A DNA stretch of 42,205 nucleotides from Acidimicrobiales bacterium (lineage in GTDB: Bacteria; Actinomycetota; Acidimicrobiia; Acidimicrobiales; Aldehydirespiratoraceae): contig JAJCXY010000069.1 in assembly GCA_029263215.1 (NCBI GenBank), forward strand, positions 1 through 42,205. Direction: 5' to 3'. A program made the position numbers and the translations under genes. A model generated the notes under the pieces. It was not told where the DNA came from, did no database searches, and saw only the letters and a list, made by a program, of their open reading frames with translations. Of the stretch, positions 7,920-16,264 are shown piece by piece; the first letter of the stretch is position 1, and each line of letters begins with the position of its first letter.

Positions 7920-8890
7920 CACCCGGCGAGTTTGACGTAGCCGGTGTGGAAGAACTCGAGTGCGGCGACATACGGATCGGCGGCCGAGCGCAACTCGGTG
8001 TAGGACAGAAGGGCGCCGTTGAAGGCGGTTGCGTTCCAGAAGGGATCGTCGCCGTCGACCTCGCCCCAGGCGCCCACATAGAGGTAGGGCTCATCGGACG
8101 ACTGGTCTCCGGGGGACATGCCGTAGGAGGCTCGCCCACCTGCTTCGGTGTCGCCCATTGCCAGGGCGGGATCGAAGTGGCCCGGCCATAGCTGGGGGCG
8201 CTCGACGTCGGCTGCTCCATCGGTGAGGCGAAGCTCTTCGAGCACCCCCCAGGCGAACCCGAACCAGTCGCCCAGAAACTGACCCGATGCCGCGTCGACT
8301 GCGAGGACCTCATCGATGTCGCCCAAGGGTGGGGAGTCGTGCTCAGCGGCCTCGGTGCCCGCGGCGACGCCCACGAAGTCGGCGGCGGCCCTGATGGTGG
8401 TGATGGGCAGGGTGTGAACAGCCTCGGCTGTCTGATGAACGACGTTGGTGCCCTCGATCCTCACCTGCTCGTCGGCTCCGAAGAAGGGAGTGCCGTAACC
8501 CCCGTGGGTGTAACGGAGACCAAACTTTGTGTTGGCGACACGGCGGGCCTCGGCCACCACGGCAAAGGCGAGCCGGTGGAAGGCCTCACGGGCTGTGGGG
8601 TAGCCGTCGGGCACTGCGTCGAGCGGCTTACGATTGCCGAGCCAGTGGGTGCGGGCGTAGTCGGCGAGTTCGGGCCTCTGGGCCACCAGGTCGTCCCATG
8701 TGAGCGAGCCTGCGGTGGTGGGCGTCACCACCGTTTCGGCATGGGCATCGGCGCCGACCGAGGCGGGGTCGTCGGCGAAGAAGGGCCCTTCTGTGACAGC
8801 GGGGGGAGATGGCTCCAGGACGCGGGCGGTCAGTCCCTCGCCGAGGCGATCGCCGGCGTCACGCTGCGGGTTGCGGGGCTCGATGGTCAT
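7919..8890 (-). CDS. Conserved hypothetical protein
   Basis: A 323-residue soluble protein without signal peptide or membrane segment. I do not recognise the family. The ATG at 8890 has AAGGAAG about 6 nt upstream as ribosome binding site, so I prefer it to a start 11 codons earlier. The sequence is rich in aromatic and Gly/His residues (for example RYTHGGYGTPFFG and LWPGHFDPALAMGD); several conserved-looking His and Asp residues lie in the C-terminal half, including PYLYVGAWGEV. It is convergent with the preceding monooxygenase fusion (12 bp between stops). No function is proposed. Confidence 0.75.
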   Translation of the reverse strand: MTIEPRNPQRDAGDRLGEGLTARVLEPSPPAVTEGPFFADDPASVGADAHAETVVTPTTAGSLTWDDLVAQRPELADYARTHWLGNRKPLDAVPDGYPTAREAFHRLAFAVVAEARRVANTKFGLRYTHGGYGTPFFGADEQVRIEGTNVVHQTAEAVHTLPITTIRAAADFVGVAAGTEAAEHDSPPLGDIDEVLAVDAASGQFLGDWFGFAWGVLEELRLTDGAADVERPQLWPGHFDPALAMGDTEAGGRASYGMSPGDQSSDEPYLYVGAWGEVDGDDPFWNATAFNGALLSYTELRSAADPYVAALEFFHTGYVKLAG

Positions 8891-9026
8891 GGGGGACTTC
8901 CTTTGATCGTTCCGACTCTGCAACGCCGGCGATGGCGATGGAGTTCACGAATGTGAGATTGTCGACGATTGCACCATTCGCGGCATCGGGCCGGAAGTGA
9001 TCTGAACCGTTTGGGGTTGCCTGGGT

Positions 9027-10307
9027 GTGGATACGCGAACAGTAGTCGCCGGTTTCGTCGCTCTCGCCGTGCTCGCGTCGGCGTGCGGCTCGGTGTCAGC
9101 GGGCGACGATCTGTCCAGCCTCCCCCCGATCGACACCCAAGGCGACTTCCGGGGCAATACCGGCACAGACGGTACCCATCTCCCTGCCCTCGACCCGGAC
9201 GTGGACCCGTCGGTCTTTCCCGGCGAGCGCATCGAGTCCACCGATCGTGAGGATGTGGCGTCGGCGCTGCGCGGCAACCGCAACGGTTCGGAGTTCCCTG
9301 CCCCTCTCATCGATCTCAATCGGCTCATCTCCGGGGGCCCGCCCCCCGACGGCATTCCTCCCCTCGATGAGCCGAATTTCCAGAACGCGGCCGGAGTCAA
9401 CTGGCTCACCGGCGTCGAGGCGGTGATCGTCCTCGAAATCGAGGGCGACGCCCGGGCCTACCCGGTGCAGCTCCTCACCTGGCATGAGATCGTCAACGAC
9501 GTGGTCGGTGGTGTGCCGGTGACGGTGGCCTACTGCCCTCTGTGCAACTCGGCTCTGGCGTACGACCGCCGACTCGACGACCGGATTCTCGACTTCGGCA
9601 CCTCCGGTGAGTTGTTCAATTCCTCACTGGTGATGTACGACCGCCAGACCGAGAGCCTGTGGACCCACTTCGACGCGAAGGCCGTGGCCGGCCACCTCAC
9701 CGGCGAGCAGCTCACCACCTATTCGGTGCAGATGTCTTCGTGGGAGAGTTTCCGAGAGGCGTACCCCGATGGCAAGGTTCTGAGCCGGGTCACCGGGTTT
9801 TCTCGCGACTACGGCCGCAACCCCTACGCCGGCTACGACAGCCCCGAGAATCGTCCCTTCCTCTTCGATGGCGACATCGATTCCCGCCTCGATCCCAAGC
9901 AGAGGGTGATAGTGGTCCGAGACCCCGATGATCCTGCGGTGGTTCTCCCCCTCGACGAGGTGTTCCAGTCGGGTGCGGTGGCGTTCGAGGCTCACGGGCG
10001 GGGCCTCATCGCCGTTGTCGATCCGGGTACCGCCAGTCCTCTCGACGGCCAGTTCGTCGAACTCGGATTCGATCAGGGCACATCGGCGGTGTTCGTAGCC
10101 GAACTCGACGGCGAACCGGTCGATCTGATCCGTACCGAGGAGGGCTTCTTCGACCAGGCGAGAGGGATCACGTTCGACGTGTTCGGTCATGCCACCGACG
10201 GCTCCGACGTTCGGCTCGAAACGGTTGAACATCTAGACACATTCTGGTTCGCGATCGCGGCCTTCGACTCCGACGCGGTGATTCTCGAGGCCGATTCCGG
10301 CACCTGA
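9027..10307 (+). CDS. DUF3179 domain lipoprotein
   Basis: A 426-residue protein from GTG 9027. The N-terminus is a short hydrophobic helix ending in a lipobox-like ASAC (C20), so it is probably a lipoprotein. The body is a DUF3179 domain with the family's typical stretches: PVTVAYCPLCNSALAYDR, LYNSSLVMYDR-like FNSSLVMYDRQTESLW, and the PYAGYD turn before PFLFDGD. The family has no firmly known function; the CPLCN motif is conserved and may bind metal or be redox active. A second member is encoded at 27664-29034. The next gene is a Crp-type regulator on the same strand 56 bp on. No clear ribosome binding site precedes the start. Confidence 0.85.
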   Translation: MDTRTVVAGFVALAVLASACGSVSAGDDLSSLPPIDTQGDFRGNTGTDGTHLPALDPDVDPSVFPGERIESTDREDVASALRGNRNGSEFPAPLIDLNRLISGGPPPDGIPPLDEPNFQNAAGVNWLTGVEAVIVLEIEGDARAYPVQLLTWHEIVNDVVGGVPVTVAYCPLCNSALAYDRRLDDRILDFGTSGELFNSSLVMYDRQTESLWTHFDAKAVAGHLTGEQLTTYSVQMSSWESFREAYPDGKVLSRVTGFSRDYGRNPYAGYDSPENRPFLFDGDIDSRLDPKQRVIVVRDPDDPAVVLPLDEVFQSGAVAFEAHGRGLIAVVDPGTASPLDGQFVELGFDQGTSAVFVAELDGEPVDLIRTEEGFFDQARGITFDVFGHATDGSDVRLETVEHLDTFWFAIAAFDSDAVILEADSGT

Positions 10308-10363
10308 TCTCCACCTCGCCGAACAGTCGGGAACAAGACAGTCCAGCTGAGGGTTTCTGAATC

Positions 10364-11050
10364 ATGACCACCGCTACTGCACCACCTTCTGAGCTCGTCA
10401 ACTGGCTCGGCACCTGCCTGGGCCGCGGCGAACTCGCCCCCCTGTCCTGTGGCGATCTCGAGGAGCTCGCCACTCACCTCGTGGAGCGCCGCCACGCTGG
10501 TGGCACCACGATCTACGAACGCAACCAGCTACCCGACCAGGTGTACATCCTGCGCAGTGGAACGGTGGAGCTCGCCCGCGACATCGGCGGTAGGCGGGTT
10601 GTGGTGCAGCTCCTACGGGCGGGCAGCGTCTTCGGGGATATCCCCCTGTTTCTGCGCACCGGCGAACCCACCACGGCTCGTGCGGTGGAGGACAGCACGG
10701 TGCTGGCCATCGACTCCCTCACCCTTTTCTCCCTGCTTGGCCAGAAGCCGATGCTCGCTCGTCGCTGGCTGGTCTCAGTGGCCCAACGCATGGCCGAGAT
10801 GCAGGACAGGGTCAGCGATCTCCTGTCGGGCAGCCTCGACTGCCAGGTGGCATCCTGGCTGTTACGCGAAGCCGGCACCGACGGCATCTCGGTGAGCCAG
10901 CAAACCCTTGCCCGCCTGCTGGGGGCCCGTCGCACCAGTGTCAACCAGTCTCTCAGGCGACTTGAAGCGAAGGGTCTCATCGAGACCGGTTATCGCCGCG
11001 TGGGGGTGCTCGATCAGGCCGGGCTCGAGGCTGTGATCAGCGACCGCTGA
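10364..11050 (+). CDS. Crp/Fnr family transcription regulator
   Basis: A 228-residue protein with an N-terminal cyclic-nucleotide-binding-type beta roll (about residues 20-135, RSGTVELARD and the FGDIPLFLRTGEPTTARAV region) and a C-terminal winged helix (about 165-225, SQQTLARLLGARRTSVNQSL as the recognition helix region). Two cysteines, C17 and C28, lie near the N-terminus, but the Cys spacing of oxygen-sensing FNR is absent, so the ligand is not evident. GAGGG lies about 11 nt before the ATG. Its 3' end overlaps the convergent phosphatase gene by 14 bp. Confidence 0.87.
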   Translation: MTTATAPPSELVNWLGTCLGRGELAPLSCGDLEELATHLVERRHAGGTTIYERNQLPDQVYILRSGTVELARDIGGRRVVVQLLRAGSVFGDIPLFLRTGEPTTARAVEDSTVLAIDSLTLFSLLGQKPMLARRWLVSVAQRMAEMQDRVSDLLSGSLDCQVASWLLREAGTDGISVSQQTLARLLGARRTSVNQSLRRLEAKGLIETGYRRVGVLDQAGLEAVISDR

Positions 11051-11561
11051 CCCCGGGTTTCACGGTATAGACACCGCGCACGATGTCGCGGCCCCGCGTT
11101 TCGAGGGTCCACACCGACCCCTTCTCACAGCCCCGCGCCCCCACAATGCTCATCCCCTCCCTGAGGAGTCGATTCAGCGCCTCGGGTATCAGGTCGCCGT
11201 GGCTGCAGAGCACCAGATCACCATCCGTCGGTGCTTGCTGACGTAGGGCCTCCACGAGCTCGATCGACCGGGCGCCCTCGGTGAGAATTTGCAGCGGTTC
11301 CACCGCGACTCCATGGTCGACCGCGACCGGGCTGACGGTTTGGAGGCATCGTGTGGCGATCGACGACCAGACCCCCCGGATGGCGGCGTTGGCAAAGAAG
11401 ACGACAAGAGCCCCGGCCTGATCGAGTCCGACATCGTCGAGGGGCCGGTCGAGGTCGTCGCCGTCGAAGCGACTCCTGTCGGCGGCGCTTGCGTGACGCA
11501 CCAGATGCAGAGCCAAAGTGAGCTGATCGTAGCTGCTCGTAGAAAGGACCGTTCGCCTCAT
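11037..11561 (-). CDS. Histidine phosphatase (SixA/phosphoglycerate mutase-like)
   Basis: About 174 residues. The catalytic RHG-type motif appears as LVRHASA near the N-terminus, and the second histidine as LVLCSHGDLIPEAL. The compact size and early RHA motif resemble SixA-type phosphohistidine phosphatases, which remove phosphate from histidine kinases or other His-phosphorylated proteins; the true substrate cannot be told. The start is uncertain: ATG 11561 adds 15 residues before the domain, while TTG 11516 would begin right at it and has TACGAT 9 nt upstream. The gene is divergent from the receiver-like gene at 11607 and convergent with the Crp-like gene. Confidence 0.8.
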   Translation of the reverse strand: MRRTVLSTSSYDQLTLALHLVRHASAADRSRFDGDDLDRPLDDVGLDQAGALVVFFANAAIRGVWSSIATRCLQTVSPVAVDHGVAVEPLQILTEGARSIELVEALRQQAPTDGDLVLCSHGDLIPEALNRLLREGMSIVGARGCEKGSVWTLETRGRDIVRGVYTVKPGVSGR

Positions 11562-11606
11562 GTGGCGGGCCTTGTTCCCGGCTCTAATAGAAGGGAGGTA
11601 ATTGTC

Positions 11607-12098
11607 ATGAATGATGTGAACCGAACTGCAGTGATCGTGGCAGGCGACCTCGACATCCTCGAGTTGCTGGTGGAATCTGCCGGTTACTCCGTGGCCGGAG
11701 TGGCGTCGATGGGTGTCAACGGTGAACGCATCGTCGAGCATGTGCAGCCCGACGTGATCGTCGTCGAAAATGAGCTCACCGGCGAGCAGGGCTGGCAGTT
11801 GCTCGACCGTTTCCGTGCTCTGAGTCCGGCTTCGAAGGTCGTGCTGGTGGTAGCCGACGGATGGACTCCGGGTGAAGTCGGTGCGATCGGCGCATTCGCG
11901 GTGCTGGCGCGCAGCAATGTCGGCTCCATCGTGGAGATCCTGCACGACCTCGACACATGGATCGATGTGCATGTGGTCGACGGCACCGTGCAGAGCGATC
12001 GGCGGACGGGGCGCGAACGCCGCCTGCACCAGGACTGGACCAAGGTGGGCTGGGAACGACGTGGCGGAACGCGCCGCACCCTAGAGGTGAGCGCCTGA
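11607..12098 (+). CDS. Degenerate receiver-domain protein
   Basis: A 163-residue protein from ATG 11607, preceded by a strong AGGGAGGT ribosome binding site. Residues 8-125 follow the response-regulator receiver pattern (AVIVAGDLDILELL at the start, PDVIVVENELTGEQGW in the middle). The normal catalytic residues are all changed: the phosphorylated Asp is E54, the acidic pair after strand 1 is A12/G13, the Ser/Thr position is non-polar, and the conserved Lys is R102. The tail of about 35 residues is very basic, with RRTGRERR and WERRGGTRR, and could bind nucleic acid or a partner. There is no DNA-binding domain. It probably works without phosphorylation. Confidence 0.75.
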   Translation: MNDVNRTAVIVAGDLDILELLVESAGYSVAGVASMGVNGERIVEHVQPDVIVVENELTGEQGWQLLDRFRALSPASKVVLVVADGWTPGEVGAIGAFAVLARSNVGSIVEILHDLDTWIDVHVVDGTVQSDRRTGRERRLHQDWTKVGWERRGGTRRTLEVSA

Positions 12099-12109
12099 GC
12101 CGACTCGGC

Positions 12110-12847
12110 TCAGAGACTCACGTGGGTGACGCAAATGGCGTCGCCCTGAGGCTTTGACGACGCGGTGTCGGTGGCGGTGGGTCCGTAGAGTTGGCTCAGC
12201 ATCCCCTGCACGATGCCTCGGTCGACCGCACAGATGACCGGATGCTCGACCACCGCATCTCCGAACGGGCAATGTTCGGCGATGATCTGAAGGTTGTCGC
12301 CTTCGGCCTTCTCGGCCCGCGCCGCGAAGCCGTGGGCAGACAGGGCATCGGCCACGGCATGCAGAGCGCCACGAAAGGACCGGTGGGTTTCGCCGGGCTC
12401 GATCGCGTCGGCCATGGCCTTGCCGTACTCGACCCCGACCTGTTCGGCCATCTGCTCGGCCTTCTCGCGGGGGAGCAAGGCCAGTGCTCGTCCGAGGAGG
12501 GACACGAGGATGTCGTCGTGGCGGACCTTCACCTCGAGCTTCACTTCGGGAGCGGTGGCGCGGTAGCGCTTCGACGGACGGCCGACTCCGCCGGAGGGTT
12601 TGGCAACAGCTGCATCGAGATATCCACCCGAGGAGAGCTTGTCGAGGTGGTGCCGGGCGACATTGGCGTGAAGGTCGAAGCGCTGGGCGGTCTCTCCCGC
12701 AGTGATCCCGTCGCCGTGCTCGTGGGCGTAGAGATAGATCTCCCTGCGGGTGGGATCACCGAACGCGGATGTGATCGCGGTGACCGCCGACGCGAACTCG
12801 GTGGGACTGAGTTCGCGTGACCCGGGCTGGGGGGAGGTGCCATCCAC
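12110..12847 (-). CDS. SufR-like Fe-S cluster transcription regulator
   Basis: A 245-residue regulator. An N-terminal winged helix (about residues 20-95, ITAGETAQRFDLHANVARHH) is followed by a linker domain and a C-terminal cysteine region: C193, C206 and C239. The C-x12-C spacing is that of SufR, the repressor of suf Fe-S assembly genes, where three cysteines hold a cluster. The later gap (32 residues) is slightly longer than I recall for the mycobacterial protein. The GTG start at 12847 lies 6 nt behind TAGAAT on its own strand, suggesting a leaderless message. It is divergent from mrp, a putative Fe-S carrier, so it may control mrp and itself. No suf operon is in the window. Confidence 0.78.
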   Translation of the reverse strand: MDGTSPQPGSRELSPTEFASAVTAITSAFGDPTRREIYLYAHEHGDGITAGETAQRFDLHANVARHHLDKLSSGGYLDAAVAKPSGGVGRPSKRYRATAPEVKLEVKVRHDDILVSLLGRALALLPREKAEQMAEQVGVEYGKAMADAIEPGETHRSFRGALHAVADALSAHGFAARAEKAEGDNLQIIAEHCPFGDAVVEHPVICAVDRGIVQGMLSQLYGPTATDTASSKPQGDAICVTHVSL

Positions 12848-12849
12848 CC

Positions 12850-12862
12850 AGGTATTCTACCT
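12850..12862. promoter_or_regulatory. Inverted repeat over leaderless -10 box, SufR-like/mrp gap
   Basis: AGGTA-TTC-TACCT is a perfect 5-bp-arm palindrome in the 74-bp gap between the SufR-like gene and mrp. On the minus strand it contains TAGAAT (12859 to 12854), which would place the transcription start at or next to the GTG at 12847. A protein bound here would cover that -10 box, so this is a good candidate for the regulator's own operator. This is inference from position and symmetry only. Confidence 0.5.
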
Positions 12863-12921
12863 ATCGCTGTAGGGGAAATTCCTCGCCCCTGTTTGTTCGA
12901 GGCCGATCCAACGGAGTTCTG

Positions 12922-14061
12922 ATGACTGTGACCGATGACGAGGTGATCGAGGCGCTCGAGCCTGTTCACGATCCTGAGCTGAATCGCAGCATCGTCGAGC
13001 TCGGGATGGTGCGCTCCATCACGATCGATGGCGGCCACGTCGAGGTGGGCATCGATCTAACCATCGCGGGCTGCCCCCTTCGCAACGAGATCCAGAACCG
13101 GGTCGGCGAGGCGGTCACCGCCCTCGACGGAGTGAGCGCGGTCACCACCGACTTCGGAGTGATGTCCGACGCTCAACGCGCCAAGGTGCGAGAGATGATC
13201 CACGGAGATCCGGCCGCCACCGCGGGGAGCCAGGAAGCCCACGGCCATGCCGAGGGGCGGGCCATCCCGTTCGCCCAGGCCGGCAACCGCACTCGCACGA
13301 TCCTGATTGCATCGGGCAAGGGAGGGGTGGGGAAGTCCTCGGTCACGGCCAACCTCGGCATTGCTCTCGCCCAGCAGGGTCATTCCGTGGCGGTCATCGA
13401 CGCGGATGTGTGGGGTTTTTCGATTCCCCGGATGCTGGGTGTCGATCAAGCCCCTACGGTGATCGACGACCTGATCGTGCCTCCTGAAACCCACGGAGTG
13501 CGCTCCATCTCGATGGGCTTCTTCGCCAAGGAGGATCAGCCGGTCATCTGGCGCGGGCCCATGCTGCACAAGGCACTCGAACAGTTCCTCACCGACGTCT
13601 ACTGGGACGACCCCGACTTCCTTCTCATCGATCTGCCTCCGGGCACCGGCGACATCTCGCTGTCGCTGGCCCAGTTCCTGCCGCGTAGCGAGGCCTTCGT
13701 GGTCACCACCCCCAACCCGGCAGCCCAGACCGTCGCCCAGCGTTCCGCTTTCATGTTCAAGCAGGTCAACATCGAGGTGAAGGGCGTGATCGAGAACATG
13801 TCGTGGTTCACCGGCGACGACGACAAGCGCTACCTCCTGTTCGGTTCCGGTGGTGGTCAGGAACTGGCCGATCGGCTCGAAGTCGACCTGATCGGACAGG
13901 TGCCCATGACCATCGCGATGCGTGAAGGGTCTGATCACGGTCGCCCGATAGTGGCCGTGGATCCTTCATCAGAATCGTCTCTTGCGTTTGTGGAGATGGC
14001 AGAGTGGATACTCTCCAACGCACCGAGCAAGCGCACCCACCCCGAACTCAAGATCAACTGA
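12922..14061 (+). CDS. mrp: Mrp/ApbC-type P-loop ATPase, Fe-S cluster carrier
   Basis: A 379-residue protein with an N-terminal MIP18/DUF59 domain (about residues 1-95, including the conserved TIAGCPL with C51) and a Mrp/NBP35 ATPase domain. The deviant Walker A motif GKGGVGKS is at residues 132-139, and PPGTGDISL follows later. Mrp proteins bind Fe-S clusters and pass them to target enzymes. The CxxC pair found after NMSxF in E. coli Mrp is absent here (NMSWFTGDDDKRYLLFG), which I believe is usual in Actinobacteria. ATG 12922 has ACGGAG upstream. It is divergent from the SufR-like regulator, which may sense the same cluster supply. Confidence 0.9.
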   Translation: MTVTDDEVIEALEPVHDPELNRSIVELGMVRSITIDGGHVEVGIDLTIAGCPLRNEIQNRVGEAVTALDGVSAVTTDFGVMSDAQRAKVREMIHGDPAATAGSQEAHGHAEGRAIPFAQAGNRTRTILIASGKGGVGKSSVTANLGIALAQQGHSVAVIDADVWGFSIPRMLGVDQAPTVIDDLIVPPETHGVRSISMGFFAKEDQPVIWRGPMLHKALEQFLTDVYWDDPDFLLIDLPPGTGDISLSLAQFLPRSEAFVVTTPNPAAQTVAQRSAFMFKQVNIEVKGVIENMSWFTGDDDKRYLLFGSGGGQELADRLEVDLIGQVPMTIAMREGSDHGRPIVAVDPSSESSLAFVEMAEWILSNAPSKRTHPELKIN

Positions 14062-14105
14062 CCCGTTCCGCTTTCCCGGAGCGACCTACCCCAGGAGACA
14101 ATCTC

Positions 14106-14336
14106 GTGGACATCCGTATTGGCGTCACCGACACCCCTCGCGAGATCAACTTGGAACTCGCCGACGATGCCGACCGCGACGCCCTGAAGGCCGATATCGA
14201 CGCCGCCCTCGCCGGAGAGTCATCGACCCTTTGGCTCACCGACGACAAGGGACGCGATATCGCGGTGGCAGCCACCAGGATCGCTTACGTCGATGTCGGC
14301 CCCGAGGGCAGCACCAACCCGATCGGCTTCAGCTGA
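14106..14336 (+). CDS. DUF3107 small protein
   Basis: A 76-residue protein from GTG 14106, with CAGGAGAC as ribosome binding site. It begins VDIRIGVTDTPREI and ends with YVDVGPEGSTNPIGF, both typical of DUF3107 (the actinobacterial family that includes mycobacterial TB9.4/Rv3208A). It is acidic, soluble and without motif; no function is known to me. It lies 44 bp behind mrp, probably in the same transcript, and just before the PdtaS-like kinase gene. In mycobacteria the same family sits in the same neighbourhood as pdtaS and whiB1, so the block is old. Confidence 0.87.
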   Translation: MDIRIGVTDTPREINLELADDADRDALKADIDAALAGESSTLWLTDDKGRDIAVAATRIAYVDVGPEGSTNPIGFS

Positions 14337-14357
14337 TCCAAGTTTCGGCGACCGGTC

Positions 14358-14363
14358 TACGCT
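14358..14363 (+). promoter_or_regulatory. -10 box for leaderless kinase mRNA
   Basis: TACGCT followed by 6 nt (GGCCGG) and the GTG at 14370. This spacing puts the transcription start on or beside the start codon, and no ribosome binding site is present. The same layout occurs at 36366, 22004 and, on the minus strand, 12854. Confidence 0.5.
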
Positions 14364-14369
14364 GGCCGG

Positions 14370-15896
14370 GTGGCCAGCCTCTCTGAGCTCGCTCGAGCCC
14401 GCACCGGGCTCGACGAAGCGGTGATCGCACATCTTCAGCGACTGGTCGCAACCTGGGCGCTGCCGTGCGACCTGTCGTTCGCTGATCTGCTCCTGTACGC
14501 CCCGCTCGACGCGTCGGCGTCGGAGTTTGTCGTGCTCGGCCATGTCCGCTCCGCCACCGGAGCAACCGTTCATCAGGGCGATCCCGTCTCGGAGTGTGTC
14601 TCTGCCGTCGCTCGCCCCGGGCTGGCTCGCTGCCTTCGCGAGGGCCGACGCAGCGAGAGCATTCTCGCGGCCCCCGACGAAGTGTCGTCGGCGGGTGACG
14701 ACACGGTGGAGGAGGATGTCTTCTTGCCAGGGCTCATCGGGCGCCTCGTGATCGACCATGTTCCGGTACGAATGGGCGACCGGGTGGTTGCGGTGCTCAC
14801 ACGAGAGTCAGAGCCGGGCCTGATCCGTTATCGCAGCGCGTCGGAGACGGTTTACCGGCGCCTGTGGGAGCGCTACGCCACCATGATCACCCAAGGCACG
14901 TTCCCCCTGGCCACCCAGGAACGCGAGGGAGAGTTCCGTGAGCCGCGGGTGGGCGACGGGGTGATCGTCCTCGACCGGGAGCGGCATGTGGAGTTCGCGT
15001 CGCCCAACGCCCTGTCGGCGTTGCACCGACTAGGAGTCAGGGCCAATGTGGAGGGTCGTACCCTCGGCGATGCGGGCATCGACGATGGGGTGGTGCGACG
15101 GGCTCTGGCGAAACGCAACAGCACGGTGGCCGAACTCGAACACGGCGACGATCTCACGGTGGTGGTGCGCTGTCATCCCCTCGTCGAAGACGGGCGTGCC
15201 ACCGGAGCCCTGGTGGTTCTGCGCGACGTCTCCGAGATCCGTTCGCGCGACCGCCTGTTGATGTCGAAGGACACCACCATCCGAGAGATCCATCATCGGG
15301 TGAAGAACAATCTGCAGACCATCCAGGCTCTCCTGAGGCTTCAGTCGCGGCGCCTCGAGTCGGTGGAGGCGCGATCGGCGGTCGAGCAGTCGGCCCGCAG
15401 GATCGAGTCGATCGCGATCGTTCACGAGACCCTGTCAACCAACGCCACCGACGTGGTCGATTTCGATGATGTGGTCACCCGTGTGGTGAGGATGGTGGAA
15501 GAGGGGTTCGACAGCCCCGATCGGCCTCTGAGAGTGGAGGTCGACGGATCATTGGGTCAGCTTGCCGGCGACGTCGCCATGCCACTGGCAGTGGCGCTCA
15601 CCGAACTGGTGCAGAACGCGGTGGATCACGCCGCACCGCGTGGAGCCGAGGTGGCGGTGGCGTTGCGGTCGAGCCGCAAGGAGCTCTTTATGCGGGTTGA
15701 AAATGGGGGGGCAGGTGTTCCCGATGGCTTCTCGCTCGATCGTGATGCGGGCCTCGGGCTCACGATCGTCCGCACTTTTGTGGTCCACGATCTGGGCGGC
15801 ACCATCTCCATAGGACCGGCCAACGACACCCAGCCCCGGGGTGCGGTTGTAGACGTGCGTGTGCCACGGCGTTCCGGTCCGCTCCCGCTGGGGTGA
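14370..15896 (+). CDS. pdtaS: Sensor histidine kinase, PdtaS-like (HisKA_2 type)
   Basis: A 508-residue soluble kinase. Domains in order are an N-terminal GAF-like region (about 10-145, beginning WALPCDLSFADLL), a PAS domain (about 190-295), the HisKA_2 phosphoacceptor helix with EIHHRVKNNLQTIQ (H308/H309) and an ATPase domain with N-box LVQNAVDHA (about 413-421) and GLGLTIVR. This is the arrangement of mycobacterial PdtaS, which phosphorylates the RNA-binding antiterminator PdtaR and responds to cytosolic signals. No PdtaR-like gene is in the window. The adjacent convergent whiB1 gene mirrors the mycobacterial neighbourhood (Rv3220c/Rv3219). GTG 14370 is supported by the -10 box just upstream. 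Confidence 0.88.
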   Translation: MASLSELARARTGLDEAVIAHLQRLVATWALPCDLSFADLLLYAPLDASASEFVVLGHVRSATGATVHQGDPVSECVSAVARPGLARCLREGRRSESILAAPDEVSSAGDDTVEEDVFLPGLIGRLVIDHVPVRMGDRVVAVLTRESEPGLIRYRSASETVYRRLWERYATMITQGTFPLATQEREGEFREPRVGDGVIVLDRERHVEFASPNALSALHRLGVRANVEGRTLGDAGIDDGVVRRALAKRNSTVAELEHGDDLTVVVRCHPLVEDGRATGALVVLRDVSEIRSRDRLLMSKDTTIREIHHRVKNNLQTIQALLRLQSRRLESVEARSAVEQSARRIESIAIVHETLSTNATDVVDFDDVVTRVVRMVEEGFDSPDRPLRVEVDGSLGQLAGDVAMPLAVALTELVQNAVDHAAPRGAEVAVALRSSRKELFMRVENGGAGVPDGFSLDRDAGLGLTIVRTFVVHDLGGTISIGPANDTQPRGAVVDVRVPRRSGPLPLG

Positions 15897-15898
15897 TT

Positions 15899-16177
15899 TC
15901 AGACTCGGTGCTGGGCCCGACGGCGACGGCGAATGACGCGGCGCTCTTCTTCTGAGGTGCCGCCCCACACCCCGGTGTCCTGGTTGGTGACGAGAGCGAA
16001 CTCGAGACAGGCATCGCGACACGCACAGTCGAAGCAGACCTGCTTCGCGTCGGCGATCTGGGTGATGGCGGATCCGGTCGACCCGATCGGGAAGAAGAGG
16101 GTGGGATCGGTGTCCTGGCAGGCGGCATCGCCACGCCAGTCGATCGTGGATGTGAATGCGTCAGCGGTGACCGCCAC
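15899..16177 (-). CDS. whiB1: Fe-S transcription regulator WhiB1
   Basis: A 92-residue Wbl protein. Four cluster cysteines are visible: C20, then C48-x2-C51-x5-C57, followed by the family turn DTGVWGG and a basic C-terminal tail (EEERRVIRRRRRAQ). The stretch DPTLFFPIG and QIADAKQVC match WhiB1 closely. WhiB1 binds a [4Fe-4S] cluster sensitive to nitric oxide, pairs with the primary sigma factor and is essential in mycobacteria. An extra cysteine, C53, sits inside the C51-C57 interval. The GTG start at 16177 is preceded by GGGGGA. The stop is 2 bp from the convergent kinase gene stop. Confidence 0.92.
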   Translation of the reverse strand: MAVTADAFTSTIDWRGDAACQDTDPTLFFPIGSTGSAITQIADAKQVCFDCACRDACLEFALVTNQDTGVWGGTSEEERRVIRRRRRAQHRV

Positions 16178-16230
16178 GTGTGTTCCCCCAGGTCCAGAGT
16201 GATCCGGGGCGTGTCCCGGTCACCGAGGAG

Positions 16231-16260
16231 ATATTAGGAACCGGTTCTACTTTTGCGCAA
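16231..16260 (-). promoter_or_regulatory. whiB1 promoter with internal palindrome
   Basis: On the minus strand TTGCGC (16260-16255) and TAATAT (16236-16231) are separated by 18 nt, giving a start near 16224 and a leader of about 47 nt. The spacer holds the perfect palindrome GAACCGGTTC (16238-16247), well placed for a regulator that blocks or bends the promoter. Confidence 0.55.
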
Positions 16261-16264
16261 GGAA

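Noticed and set aside
12922-14061. Loss of the CxxC motif in Mrp as a sign of a broken gene
   Set aside because: The rest of the protein is intact, and I recall actinobacterial Mrp proteins generally lacking this pair.
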